Of a stretch of DNA of 64,000 bases, positions 24,073 to 34,206 are shown in pieces. Positions within the stretch are counted from its first letter, which is position 1, and each line of letters opens with the position of its first letter. This stretch comes from Leucaena leucocephala (lineage: Eukaryota > Streptophyta > Magnoliopsida > Fabales > Fabaceae). Location: assembly GCA_037074615.1 (NCBI GenBank), contig CM073515.1, forward strand, positions 18,685,001 to 18,749,000, in the 5' to 3' direction. The notes below the pieces were generated by a model. The model did not search any database, was not told where the DNA came from, and worked only from the letters and a program-made list of their open reading frames with translations. The position numbers and the translations under genes are program-made.

Positions 24073-25559
24073 TTTGAAATGACTACGACTATATTTTGTA
24101 ATGGCTATGTACATAATGATGTTTACAACTTTGCCAATGGTATTTACAACTCCTATAATGGGATTTGCAACTTTAACAATGACATTTACAACTAAAATTG
24201 TAACATATTGCTAATGGGATTTGTAACTCCTATAATGGTATTTGCAACTCGTCTAATGGGATTTACAACATCAACAATAGGATTTGCAATTACTGCAATG
24301 ATATTTACAACTGAAATTACAAATCCCATTGTTAAAGTTGCAAATACTATTATAGGAGTTGCAAATACCATTAGCAAATTGCAAATTCTATTATGGGAGT
24401 TACAAACACCTTTGGCAAAGTTGTAAACATCATTATGAGAGTTGTAAATACTATTGGCAAAGTTACAAATACCATTGATAAATTTACAAATATCATTATG
24501 GGAATTACAAATACCATTGTCAAAATTTCAAATACCATTATGGGAGTTGCAAACACCATTATAGGATTTGTGAAAACCATTGGCAAAGTTACAAATACCA
24601 TTGGCAAAGTTGCAAATACCATTATGGGAGTTGCAAATACCATTATGGGAGTTACAAATACCATTGACAAAGTTGCAAACACCATTGACAAAGTTACAAA
24701 TACCATTATGGGAGTTACAAATACTATTGGCAAAGTTGCAAACATCATTATGGGAGTTGCAAATCCCATTGTTAAAATTACAAATACCATTGGAAAAATT
24801 GCAAATACCATTATGTAAGTTTCAAATACCATTGGCAAAGTTACAAACATCATTATGGGAGTTACAAATCCCATTATTCAAGTTGAAAATCCCATTAGAC
24901 GAGTTGCAAATGACATTACAGGAGTTGAAATTGGTTACAATTTTAGTTGTAAATATCATTATTAAAGTTATAAATCCCATTACATGAGTTATAAATCTCA
25001 TTACCAATATGTTGCAATTTCAGTTATAAATGTCATTACAGAAGTTGCAAATGCCATTGGATGAGTTGCAAATACATTGTTAAAGTTTTAAATCCTATTA
25101 GATAAGTTACAAATCCCTTCAGCAATATGTTAAGTTCTGAGCTTCATTCTCCCACTTTTTATTCAAATGCTTCAAGTGTAATTTAGTCTTCTCATCCAAA
25201 TTTGTAAAGGAAAGATTGAATAAAATGCATTTTCATCCCCTTGGCGTCAAATGCGTTGAGTAACGAGTTAAAATATGCCATCCTACAAGCTACGCTTTTG
25301 AATATAACACTACTCGAAAATGAAATCTCCATCAATACATCACTATTGTGGAAGTTACAAACCCTATTAAAGGACTTGTAAACCTCATTAGACGAATTGT
25401 AAATCCAATTACAAGACTTTCAAACCTTACTAGATGAATTGCAAATGCCATTGTTGAAGTTGTAAACCCGAAGGCAATATGTTGCAATTCCATTGTTGTA
25501 AATGTGAAAGGGAAAATATATATATAGTCATTACAAAATGTAGTCGTAGTCATTACAAA
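24073..25559. mobile_element. Fold-back element built of 21-bp repeats
   Basis: The ends are inverted copies of a 39-bp sequence, TTTG(A/T)AATGACTACGAC... (24073-24111 and 25521-25559), with about four mismatches. Between them are about fifty 21-bp units. From 24112 to about 24310 the units lie in one orientation (TTTGCAACTCCTATAATGG type). From about 24320 on they lie in the other (CCATTATGGGAGTTGCAAA type), so the element can fold on an axis near 24315. A 230-bp unique stretch (25110-25335) interrupts the right side. This is the architecture of fold-back transposons (long inverted arms made of short tandem repeats). No target duplication could be fixed. It lies in the MULE, next to the FRS-like pseudogene. 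Confidence 0.7.
24320..25010 (+). repeat. 21-bp tandem array, about 32 units
   Basis: Units alternate between two versions of ATTATGGGA/GTTGCAAATACC and ATTGGCAAA/GTTACAAATACC, each exactly 21 bp over long stretches (for example 24592-24760). As 21 is a multiple of three, frames stay open: 141 and 135 codons on the plus strand and 167 codons on the minus strand, coding heptad strings such as 'IGKVTNT' and 'PIMVFAT'. These frames are repeat by-products unless shown to be translated. Confidence 0.85.
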
Positions 25560-25569
25560 TTATTTCATT

Positions 25570-27890
25570 GAGTTGACCTTCTATAGGTTTCTATCTAGGA
25601 TTTGAAAGCAATTTCCCATTGAAATAACTCTAAGAGCATGCTGAAAAAGAATTCTAGAGAACTCAAACTGTGGCAGCTGCAACTTATAATTCTTTCCCGA
25701 GGAGTCCAATACACTCTCCGACCTCCCTCGAATTTTGTATGGTGACTCACGAGGAAACCATCTTCAAATGGTAAAGATGCATAATGAGTAGCCAACACAA
25801 GTTGTTCCTAAAGCTTGAAAAAGGCAAAAGGAGTGAGAATTGTGGTAGCATGTGACTCCATAGGGGATCTAGTTTTAAGGCAAATATTTTGAAGATTCTA
25901 TTGCAGAGTTTGTTGTTCTCCAATTTGATCTGTGAAATCCATAGCAATAGCCACCTGATTGTGCAAGCCCAAGTGAACAATAAGGTAATGTTTTACATCT
26001 TCTAAACCATAGGATAGAACATAATATTGAGTCTAATGAACATCCAATCCAAATATACTTATGAAAAAGGAACTAACATAGTGAAACTAATTTAACAATT
26101 TCCAAATAGAGTACCTGCTCTACAAAGTGTACAAGTTGGGTCTGTGCATTTAGAAATCGCTAAATGAAAGCATTAATTGACTTTGACTAACTAGTTGTAG
26201 TCATTCCTGCAAAAAAATGGCTTCTAAAAAATGGCAATGCCTAAATTAAACGTAAAGTATATAAATTAGCAATATGATTGCTAGCATGCAACCCAAAAGA
26301 ACTGACCATATCCCTCCAACCTACTTTAAAATCCTTAACAGACTCGAGATTATAAAGTTCATAAAATTCAACCTTCCATGCATTAGAACGTTCTCCTAGA
26401 ATAGCACTAAACTAAGAGGGAAAGTTCGCTACAATCATCCATATGCAAAGAACATGTTTAGTTGCTGGCACTTCAATGGCTAATGCTTCTTTGAGACACA
26501 TATTTTGGTCTGTTAACATTGTCTGCAGAGCTTTCCCATTCATAAACCCTAAGAAAGCCTTCCAAGAAGACAATGACATAAGGAGAGGAAAAGGAGACTG
26601 CCTAAGTGAATTGTAGAGCCATTAAAATCCATTACATACAAATTCCACAAATAAGGGATAAAAGACAAAAAATTAAAGAATTCTCAATGATAATGAAAAT
26701 GACATGCCCATTCTAGATGACTGGCAAAGAAGACCAAAGGACTATAAGATATTAACCCCATTCCCTATCATAAGCCGTATGCTAGGAGTTTTTGTTCCAA
26801 AATACAAGTCATTTTGCTAATTTAATTTTCAAGAGTAATTAATACGATTTTTAACAGAAATGGCCTCCTAAGATTTAAAAATTATTAGACCCATGGTCTG
26901 CTGACCTATTAAAATGTTTTGCCAATTCATGGAAAGTTGCTTTTGGTTGAACTTTACAATACACCAACTAATGAGACATGAGAGAGTTAAGTGTATTTAA
27001 TGAGTGAAAATTTGGAAAAGCTGTGAGGTTTTATCATACACCAACAACTTTTAATGATTATCTTGGTGTGTGTGAGGTAGTTATATCTTATAAGAAGGAA
27101 TAGAGGGAGTGCTTAAACAAATTTACTGGGAGAAATTAGTTAAAAATAAGCATTATGTAACAAAATTTTAACGTAATTGGCTAACATTATGACCATATGG
27201 CAGATCAAGTAAATCCTGATGACCACCCTATTCATGTGTTGGCTACACTACTCTAGTTAAAAAAAATTTCTCTCATTCCATTCCTTTATTATCCTCAAGC
27301 CAGATAAAGTCTATCAACTAAAAAGATACAAAAGAAGGAAACAAAATCTGACACAAACAAATACAGAAACAAAAGTGAAATCATACAGATGCAAAAAGCA
27401 CCTTCATAGTACCTTCAATGCTCAGGAATATGACCGTAAGTTTCCTTCTTGTAGAAGCACACAACCAAAAAAGCAAGGCATTATGTAATTATTCATTCCA
27501 ACCCATATACCCAATGGCATGTCAAATGCAGTCAGGTGATATGTTATATCAAATACCACTGCATCACCAAAAATATCATATAACTGTATTGATGAGGCAT
27601 AACCAAGCTATATTCTTCAAACAATTGTTCGAATCATGGGTGAACTCAAATTTGAAATTAGGGTCTTTCTCCTTAATATTTCTGCACATTTTTAGTAAAT
27701 CTATGCTTTCCTCTTCTAGTTCTAATTTCCAAAATGATTGAAGTAAACTCCTCACATCCTTTTCAATAAAAGCCAGATATCTTCCACACACTTCTCAAGC
27801 TCCATAAGCCGCATCATTTGATGGAAACAAATCCCAGTTTTAGCATACATCAGGATTCAATTTTTGTCTGAATCTGAAATAGTTCTGTAT
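25570..27890 (-). pseudogene. FRS/FAR1-related (MULE-transposase-like) pseudogene
   Basis: Read from 27890 down. 'YRTISDSDK' and 'MMRLMELEKCVED' come first (about 27800-27890). Then, shifted by one frame, 'LAFIEKDVRSLLQSF' and 'ESIDLLKMCRNIKEKDPNF' (27576-27780). The MULE transposase domain follows, with 'GFMNGKALQTMLTDQN' (about 26540), 'VLCIWMIVANF', 'EFYELYNLESVKDFKVGW' and 'FFAGMTTTS' (26200-26360). A linker has 'MESHATTILTPFAF'. Last comes a SWIM zinc finger starting 'ISCSCHS', whose CXH half is frameshifted, with 'HALRVISMGNCFQI' in another frame (25590-25720). Stops occur inside (for example after 'GEQQTLQ'). Intact FRS proteins are nuclear regulators derived from MULE transposases. 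Either a captured FRS gene or the decayed FAR1-type transposase of this MULE; the close match outside the transposase core favours capture. Confidence 0.75.
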
Positions 27891-27954
27891 GCAAGAAGAA
27901 ATCAAACTTGATTTGGTTTTAAAAGTTTGTGATTGTGGTAATTGAAAAGAATTC

Positions 27955-28140
27955 ACCTGGGCTCGTAGCTGAAAAGAATGCTACCACCAACGGAATAGCC
28001 ACCCTTAGACTCCAACAGAGGACCCACAACATCTTCTAATACGCACCTCATCACCAAAATCGTATCTAGCCCTACGTGGTCGTCAACTTCGATTCTGCAG
28101 GAAGAGAAGGCACTTGTGGTGTCGATAAAGTTATTTAGTC
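27955..28140 (-). pseudogene. Open exon-like fragment, unassigned
   Basis: The minus strand is open for about 60 codons from the inner edge of the right TIR, with 'VMRCVLEDVVGPLLESKGGY' and 'SVGGSILFSYEP', ending at a possible splice donor (CCCAG|GTGAAT, near 27957). Base composition is higher in GC than its surroundings. It does not resemble FRS, YIPF or SCAB. I do not recognise the family; probably another captured exon. Confidence 0.4.
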
Positions 28141-28844
28141 CAGGGGTAATTTTGTATTTTTACCCAAATTTATAAAAGACAGATTGGGCTTCCTACCCAA
28201 TCTGTCCTTTTAGATATTCAGATGCCCAAATTGTCATTTCTAAATTAACATGGGTTTTTATTGTCTCTTTCCCAATTATTTATATTCATATTTTATTTTA
28301 AATTATAAATTAAAAAGTAAGATTTTGAATTTTTAACAGTAGTGATTTGTGAACAGCTACATACATTCATGAACATTAATATGCCAACATTGAAAAATTA
28401 ATGTGTAACATTTCTATGTATTAATAATGTGTTAATATTTACTTCTTTAAATAAAAAAAATACTCTATAAATGTTTATATATTTTTTAACTAATCCATTA
28501 AATAAAGTATGAAAAGAATGAACTCAATAATTAATATGAGATATGACAAACATATAGCAACAGTTTAAAAATTACTCACTTTACAAATTTATAAAAGATT
28601 TTATTAAATTTGATGAAACATAAAAATGATCTCACTAAATGTAAATTAAATATCCTCATAATTTTAAATGATTAATCTTTCTTAGTGTTGCTTAAATTAT
28701 TGGACTGTATTATATATAAAATTTGACTTATTAAAAAAATCATCTCATATATTAATAATCATTTCTAATATATATTATGAAAATTATTTTCACACCCGTG
28801 CATCGCACGGGGTTTGTACTAGTTTAATTAAAAATAACGATTCC

Positions 28845-29015
28845 CGCAAGTGCCGCAATTCCATCTAAATTGGCGGTTATTTTGAATAGAGGCACATTTT
28901 GACTAATATTTTAAATCCATCATATGTCCGGGCTATTTGAAAAATAATGACTTAGAATAAAATACCCCACAATCCGCAAGTACTGGTTATTTTGGATTGA
29001 GGCAAATTTAAAATA
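28845..29015 (+). repeat. Diverged repeat shared with 20430-20600
   Basis: 'cccgcaagtgccgcaattcc' followed by 'ctaaattggcgg' at 28853 matches 20450-20485 in the same orientation. A third partial copy ('ccccacaatccgcaagta') begins near 28965. All three are followed by 'ttgag/atagaggcaaatttt'-like sequence. They lie just outside the two Helitron-candidate ends. Origin unknown. Confidence 0.55.
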
Positions 29016-29978
29016 ATATTTTTAATATTCGTCTCCATGCATTATTTCCATTTAAAAGGAAAAGCTTTGCTTATTTGGAATATTCGTGCAATGTTTCCAG
29101 TGAACTGTGACCCAATGAACCGTCGGTAATGTCCCTCGCCCCATTGTTTTGACGGGGATAACTTCTACTATATAGGGGAAGTTGAAGGAGAGTTTCGTTC
29201 TATTTCTTGTTCTTCCATTCATTACTATTATCCCCTACACTATAATGATATGTCTCCAATGTTTATGCTATCCGCTCGATCGTTCCAGCTTGATAGAATT
29301 GGCGAGTCAAGGTTAGTGTCATACGCATGTGGACAATGCCAGGCTGCTACTCCCATGAGGATATTTCTTCATGTCAATGGCCGGTGGAAGATAATCGACC
29401 TTCGCTCTGGACCTGTGGTTGTGATCCGTACATAGTAGGTTAGTTAATTGAATAATGTCCTTAGGCACAGGATTCTTTAACTGTTGTTCTTCTGATGGCA
29501 GGCATGGTGGATATTCGAGCTGATCGAGCTGATAGTAAGATTCTTTAACAAATGATAAGCATATAATTGACTGCTATTTGACTGCATTACATGAAGATAT
29601 TGCATCTCGAGAACAAAGTTCAGCTTAGCATATAGTCGAACAGGTTGAATGAACTCATGTTATATTTAGTAAAACTAAGCATTTTTTGTTATCTGATATC
29701 CAATAGTCCTCTAATGTGGACGTTTAGCGAGTTCTGCCGTGCAAATGCGGACCTCCTGTGTTGCTTAGTGGTGATGTTGACACTGAGAGCAATATTAACC
29801 GCAATAGAAGGACAAATGATGGGTGCTTTCAAAAAGAAATTATTTCCCCCCTTATCGTATTTTAAATATTCTAACTCTGAAAAAATTGAAACCATGAATT
29901 TATTTCAAATATTTTAGATCCAAGAAATTAAATCTGTCATATTTTACATTTTTAAAATTTGGTATTTTTTAAAATTTA
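29016..29978 (+). other. Intergenic with one short hypothetical ORF
   Basis: An open frame of 61 codons (29250-29435) starts 40-odd bases after a run of Inr-like pyrimidine/TA sequence. A TATA-like 'ctatatagggg' lies about 85 bases upstream. The predicted peptide ('GRWKIIDLRSGPVVVIRT' at its end) matches no family I know. A 90-codon frame at 29645-29917 overlaps a 68-codon frame on the other strand. Nothing here can be called a gene with confidence. Confidence 0.25.
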
Positions 29979-30474
29979 CACTACAAAAAACTTGACTTTC
30001 ATGTCGCCACTGAAAGAACAAAAATCGCCGCTAAAAACCTTTAGCGATGACTTTTTGTCGCTGCCAAGTCGCCGCCTATGAGATTGTCGCATATAAGCAT
30101 CAGCGACGACAATTGAAAGTCACTGTTAAATGGCAATAATCAGTGGCGACCTAATGTCGCCACTGAAAGTTCAACAAAAAACCCAAACTCGCCATCAAAG
30201 GTAAAGTATAGGCCGCGACAAATGTCGCCGCCTAATATGGAATCAGCAGCGACAAAGTCAATAATTACTTTTAAATTCTTGTTCCTAATTTTTTTAAATA
30301 AAAACTTGTAATGGGCTTATAAATATATAAATAAAATAATAAATAATAAATGAATTAAAATCTAATAACATTAATGAATAATTTACATCATCCTTTCAAA
30401 TATCATAGTACATCAATTAATAAGATATATTTAAAAATAAAATAAAAATATTGATTAGAATTTTTTAACAATTG

Positions 30475-30680
30475 AACTCTAATAATTTGAAAGGATTTTT
30501 AGCTTCAACTTTATTGTCCTTTACTCTGACTATATCTTCATTGTCTGCTGGTTCTACTTCTTCAAATTGCTCTGCTTCCTCCTCCTCCTCATCAGCTTTA
30601 TCTTCTTCAACTTCTTTTGCGGCATCTTCCATAACTTCAACATTATTCAAAATTTTAGGAGGCTCAGCAAGGAAAAGAAG
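30475..30680 (-). pseudogene. Acidic coding fragment captured in CACTA
   Basis: The minus-strand frame 'EPPKILNNVEVMEDAAKEVE' runs into a glutamate/aspartate-rich stretch ('DKADEEEEEAEQFEEVEP') and ends with 'NPFKLLEFNC' and a stop at 30465-30467. It starts after a possible splice acceptor (TTGCTGAG). The low-complexity acidic composition prevents family assignment. Confidence 0.4.
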
Positions 30681-31589
30681 ACTAGAGAACATGTAATTGT
30701 GCATATATGAATAAATAAATATAGAGACAGAGCTCATATATATATATATATAAGAAAACACCAACGCTTCAACAGAAGACCAGAATTCATGTGATTGTGC
30801 ATATATGAATAGGAATCAAACATCAAATATAAAAATTCCCAAAAATGTGTGCTTTATTAGACTGCAAAGAAACACGAAGATTATGTACACACGAATCAAT
30901 ATTGTGAACATTCATTTACCAGGCAAGTGAATATCACCTTAAGAGTAGATTAAACACATTGGCAGAATATCAACATTTTAGATGCATCTTGAGGAGTAAA
31001 GGATGAAGGCAATAAGGAAAGAGCATCACTCCTGCATCATTGCTACATCAGAATAGAATGCGTACAGAACAAGTTCACAAAAAATCATGCCTATCACTTA
31101 AAAACCCAAGGACACAACATATGGATGCATTAAGAGTGATCCTTCTAAAGGCTTCCAATAGGTAAGTAAAAAAGGGATTAGTCACCATCATCCAAAAGCT
31201 ACGACGTGCTGATGAGTGACTAGAAAAGAAGTCAAGAGTCAAGAAAGGACACAAGCGGCAAAACAAGCACAGCCACTATAAAGCAAATTCAAAATTCACT
31301 ATATCATAAAAAAATTTTAAAACAGTCACTTTCAGCATTATAAATTTTAGGAGAGAGGTACTTAATTGTTTTGGGTAAGGCTCTATTGAGCCATTAGGTA
31401 AGGAATCCAGCATTTCGATCATTGATGGGTGAACAAACATTGTATCTAGAGGTATACCTTCAGGATATCTGGACTAAATTGCATTGCAGGACAAACTTCA
31501 TTAACTAAAAGTTAGACAAGAGATGCAGCTTGAGTTACTCAACTCAAATAATCCAAGCTTCAGACAATAAAACAAGCAATCTAGTAATT

Positions 31590-32060
31590 ACCTGCAACAA
31601 TTGAACGGGCTGGGGAATTCCAAGTTTCTGTAGCACGTCATAGCTAATAAAAGAATTCTGTAGGATAAGAAAGAGAATAAAATTAGGAAACAGCAGTTGA
31701 GAAAAGTGTTTTTCATAACTTATCTTAACAATGATAAATATACAGCATAAAAGAAACAGTAACATAGTGATTGTCCAGATCCAAAAAAAATTTGTAGAAA
31801 CAATTTTAGGTTACAGTTTAAGAAGACAAATATTTGACATCTGAATAAGGGTAGGAGGATATTGGGTCCGTACTTGTGAGAAGAGTGAATCCACAAATTC
31901 CTTTTGAGCATCAACACGTAACAATCGCCTTATCCAATTTTTCTCATCTTCTTCATCATCACGCAACAATCGCCTTTCAAGGAAGTTCAAAAATCTAATC
32001 AGGCACGGGCCCTGCAAGACTAACATTGATTCAGCATCAACATATAGAGGGACATTTTCT
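31590..32060 (-). pseudogene. Captured exon fragments in CACTA, family unknown
   Basis: The upstream block (31811-32026, minus) reads 'CLIRFLNFLERRLLRDDEED' then 'QKEFVDSLFSQVRTQYPPTL'. The downstream block (about 31597-31662) reads 'NSFISYDVLQKLGIPQPVQL' between a clear acceptor (TCCTACAG) and donor (TTGCAG|GTAATT). Splice signals show these are exons of a host gene carried by the element. I could not name the gene. Confidence 0.5.
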
Positions 32061-32679
32061 AAGATTTATCAGCTTTATCTTTGACACCCGAGAGAAAGAG
32101 GAAAGGAAGGAGGCGTTATGCTCTCACACACGCACGGCAATGTCGCAAACAAAGAAAAGAGAATCCACATGCTTTAGTCTAGATCTGTGTTTAAGTGCTT
32201 CAATCTTTACTTATCTTAGCCAAATCGACCATAAATCATTCAAAATCTCAACTTAAATCAGTGAACCAATCTAAAATCGAAAGAGCAGAGGAGACGGAGC
32301 TAAAGATGGAGTCAAAGAGTTCACCTCAAGAGGTCGACGGCACTATGAGTTTGATCTCCAGCATCACAAGCTCGTCCCTCCTCTGACCATTCTTCTAACG
32401 CTCCTATTCTAGTTCTGGAACATTTGAAGATGATGATGATGATGCAATGAGAAGAAAGTGAAGGAACTAAGGTGTTTAAAGGGGAAGAGAAGTCATGAGA
32501 GTGGGTAAATTGGCCTTGAGCGGCGATAAGAAAAAGTGACTTTCAGCGACGATATCAAAAGTCGCCACTAAAAGATTTTCAGCAGCAACTTTTGATGTCG
32601 TGCTGAAGAGCTATTTTTAACGGTGACTTTTTATGTCACCGCCGAAAAGATGTCGTCAAATCAATGATTTTTTGTAGTG

Positions 32680-33299
32680 TTATACTGACTTATTTAATAC
32701 TTGAGACTAATTTGTAGTCTATATTTGTGGTATAGTTATAGATTATATTAGATAGATTACATTAGATTAGACTAGAGGTATATTAAATGATAAAATATTC
32801 AGATCCCTATACTCATGAAGTATTATTTGTATTTGAATTCAATAAAACAAAATTTTATAAATTTCGTGGTATCAACATATATATTATATTTAGGTGTATT
32901 TACGTAGTATAAAATATATTAATTACTGTTTGTTATCCATGATAACTATCTATTTTCTCCACACAGTTTCCCATTTGCGGATTTGTGAGGCTATTAAAAA
33001 ATTAATTTGCCATGAATTTATAATAAGCACGTCCCAGCTGATAAAGTGAGGGAGTTTCAGGCTTCATTATCTATAAGTGATGGTGTGAGTGGCTGCTTCA
33101 CCTCTCTTTATCTTGGGTATTGATAGATCGACAACCTAACTCCTCAAAACCGAAGGAAGGGGGAGGGAGGGAGTTAGTGTTCGGGATAGAGAGCCGGTAT
33201 GATAGAGGAACACCGGCTTTGAAGCTGTGGATAATAAAAGGGAATTATTAAATTAAACAAGATTAAATTTTTTAGACTCCAAAACCAAGAACGCAAACA
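32680..33299. other. Intergenic, no gene recognised
   Basis: AT-rich flank of the CACTA element. A small GC-rich patch with 'ggaagggggagggagggag' at about 33155 could suggest a purine tract, but no LTR follows it. Confidence 0.4.
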
Positions 33300-34192
33300 T
33301 TGTGAGTGAGAGCAGTAAAGGAAAGCAGACTACAACTTCATCAAGACAAAGTATAGATTAAAGTAAGAAATGATGAGATTCCTCCATGGGAGATGGCTGC
33401 TCCAAAACCCACAAGATGACAAAGCACCGAGACATAGCAGAGTGCTCCAATCTTCAATGCAGCAATATGAGGCACAATCTTCAGCAGGCCCTGCTCAACC
33501 GTCTACTCCTTTCTTTGCCCAAAATGTTGTCCAACATGTGGGGCAACAAGAGCTCAAGAGTCTTGAAGAAAGATTGCTGGCTCAAGTTCAAGAGTACACA
33601 AGCTTCCTTTCAAGGCTTCTCTCACTTGCTCAATGAGTTTAGACACTCTTTGGAGAACAACATTGTTTGTAAAGTCACTAAGGGAAATTAAGTCACAAGA
33701 AATCAAGTTGTAACTCTCATCCATATCGTTGACTTTCACCAACGAGCACTCAGGCACTTAGGACAACAAGTAGTTGACTTGGGGACTAAGATTGACAATT
33801 CCAAAACCACTTTTTCTATGGATGAGCTTTTGGCCCCATCAAACCCTCCTGCTGTTCCTAGACCTCTTGCACCTTCTGCACCAATTTCACCTTCTTCTAC
33901 TCCCTTAACTTCCCAACCTTTTTCCCCTTCTGCTCCCTAATTATTTTCTTTTTCATGATGTCAAAAAGGGGAAAAGAACTGACATGTTTTGGTTTATGTT
34001 TTTGAATGCTTTTGAACCTCTTTCACTGACATTTTTAAGCTTTACATCAAATGAAATTTGCTACTATCATATCACTCAGTTCACTGTGTTTACTAAAGAA
34101 TTTTACAATGTGAATTTTTCAATTGTTGATTCATTCCTGTACTTAATTCATAATTCGAATTGTTTTTTGACACTTATATTTTGCCATCATCA
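33300..34192 (+). pseudogene. SIRE-like Copia 3' interior tail
   Basis: This is the part before the polypurine tract of the LTR at 34207. Broken frames hold 'SSKGKQTTTSSRQS' (about 33310), two overlapping 88- and 101-codon frames (33370-33691), then a proline/serine-rich end ('PAVPRPLAPSAPISPSS', about 33845-33940). The minus-strand relative at 18427-18960 has a similar proline-rich tail. In SIRE-type elements this position can carry an envelope-like or other extra ORF; here no membrane segment or intact frame is seen. Confidence 0.45.
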
Positions 34193-34206
34193 AAACAGGG
34201 GAGAAA
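34193..34206 (+). other. Polypurine tract
   Basis: AAACAGGGGAGAAA directly before the TGTTAGAC start of the LTR at 34207, marking it as a 3' LTR. Confidence 0.7.

Larger units (their letters stand above)
21948..28273. mobile_element. Mutator-like element (Pack-MULE type), 6326 bp
   Basis: Terminal inverted repeats of about 130 bp (21948-22077 and 28144-28273) match at 107 of 130 positions when counted by hand, both starting GGGAAA. The 9-bp flanks are identical: AATTATTTA at 21939-21947 and 28274-28282. Long TIRs with a 9-bp duplication are diagnostic of MULEs. Inside are a YIPF-like fragment (+), a SCAB-like fragment (+), a fold-back element, an FRS/FAR1-like pseudogene (-) and an unassigned open exon (-) next to the right TIR. 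Several unrelated gene fragments in one MULE fit the Pack-MULE definition. The FRS-like part could instead be the element's own FAR1-type transposase. TIR divergence of about 18% says the insertion is old. Confidence 0.85.
20703..28822 (+). mobile_element. Candidate non-autonomous Helitron carrying a MULE
   Basis: The 3' end has the layout of a plant Helitron: a hairpin (CCCGTG CATCG CACGGG, 28795-28811), about 8 bases, then CTAG (28819-28822) followed by T. The best 5' end is A|TCTATTATAT at 20703, followed by 'gccacgtggcagtgcctcta'; a related start-like sequence occurs near 37060. Without the inserted MULE (21948-28273) the element would be about 1.8 kb. No Rep/helicase gene is seen. The 3' end is well supported; the 5' end is inference. 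Confidence 0.5.
29979..32679. mobile_element. CACTA element, non-autonomous, 2701 bp, TSD TTA
   Basis: Ends are CACTACAAAAAA (29979) and its reverse complement TTTTTTGTAGTG (ending 32679), flanked by TTA on both sides (29976-29978, 32680-32682). Subterminal regions (30000-30260 and 32515-32675) are GC-richer and hold many 'gtcgccactgaaag' and 'gcgacgac' motifs in both orientations, as in En/Spm elements where they bind the transposase. No transposase is seen. The interior carries exon-like gene fragments on the minus strand. Confidence 0.9.

Noticed and set aside
24192..24987. 21-bp array as a CRISPR array
   Set aside because: There are no unique spacers between constant repeats; units are contiguous, degenerate and change orientation, in a plant TE context.
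30472..30696. Serine-rich 74-codon plus-strand frame
   Set aside because: It is the antisense of the acidic minus-strand exon (Glu codons read as Ser codons).
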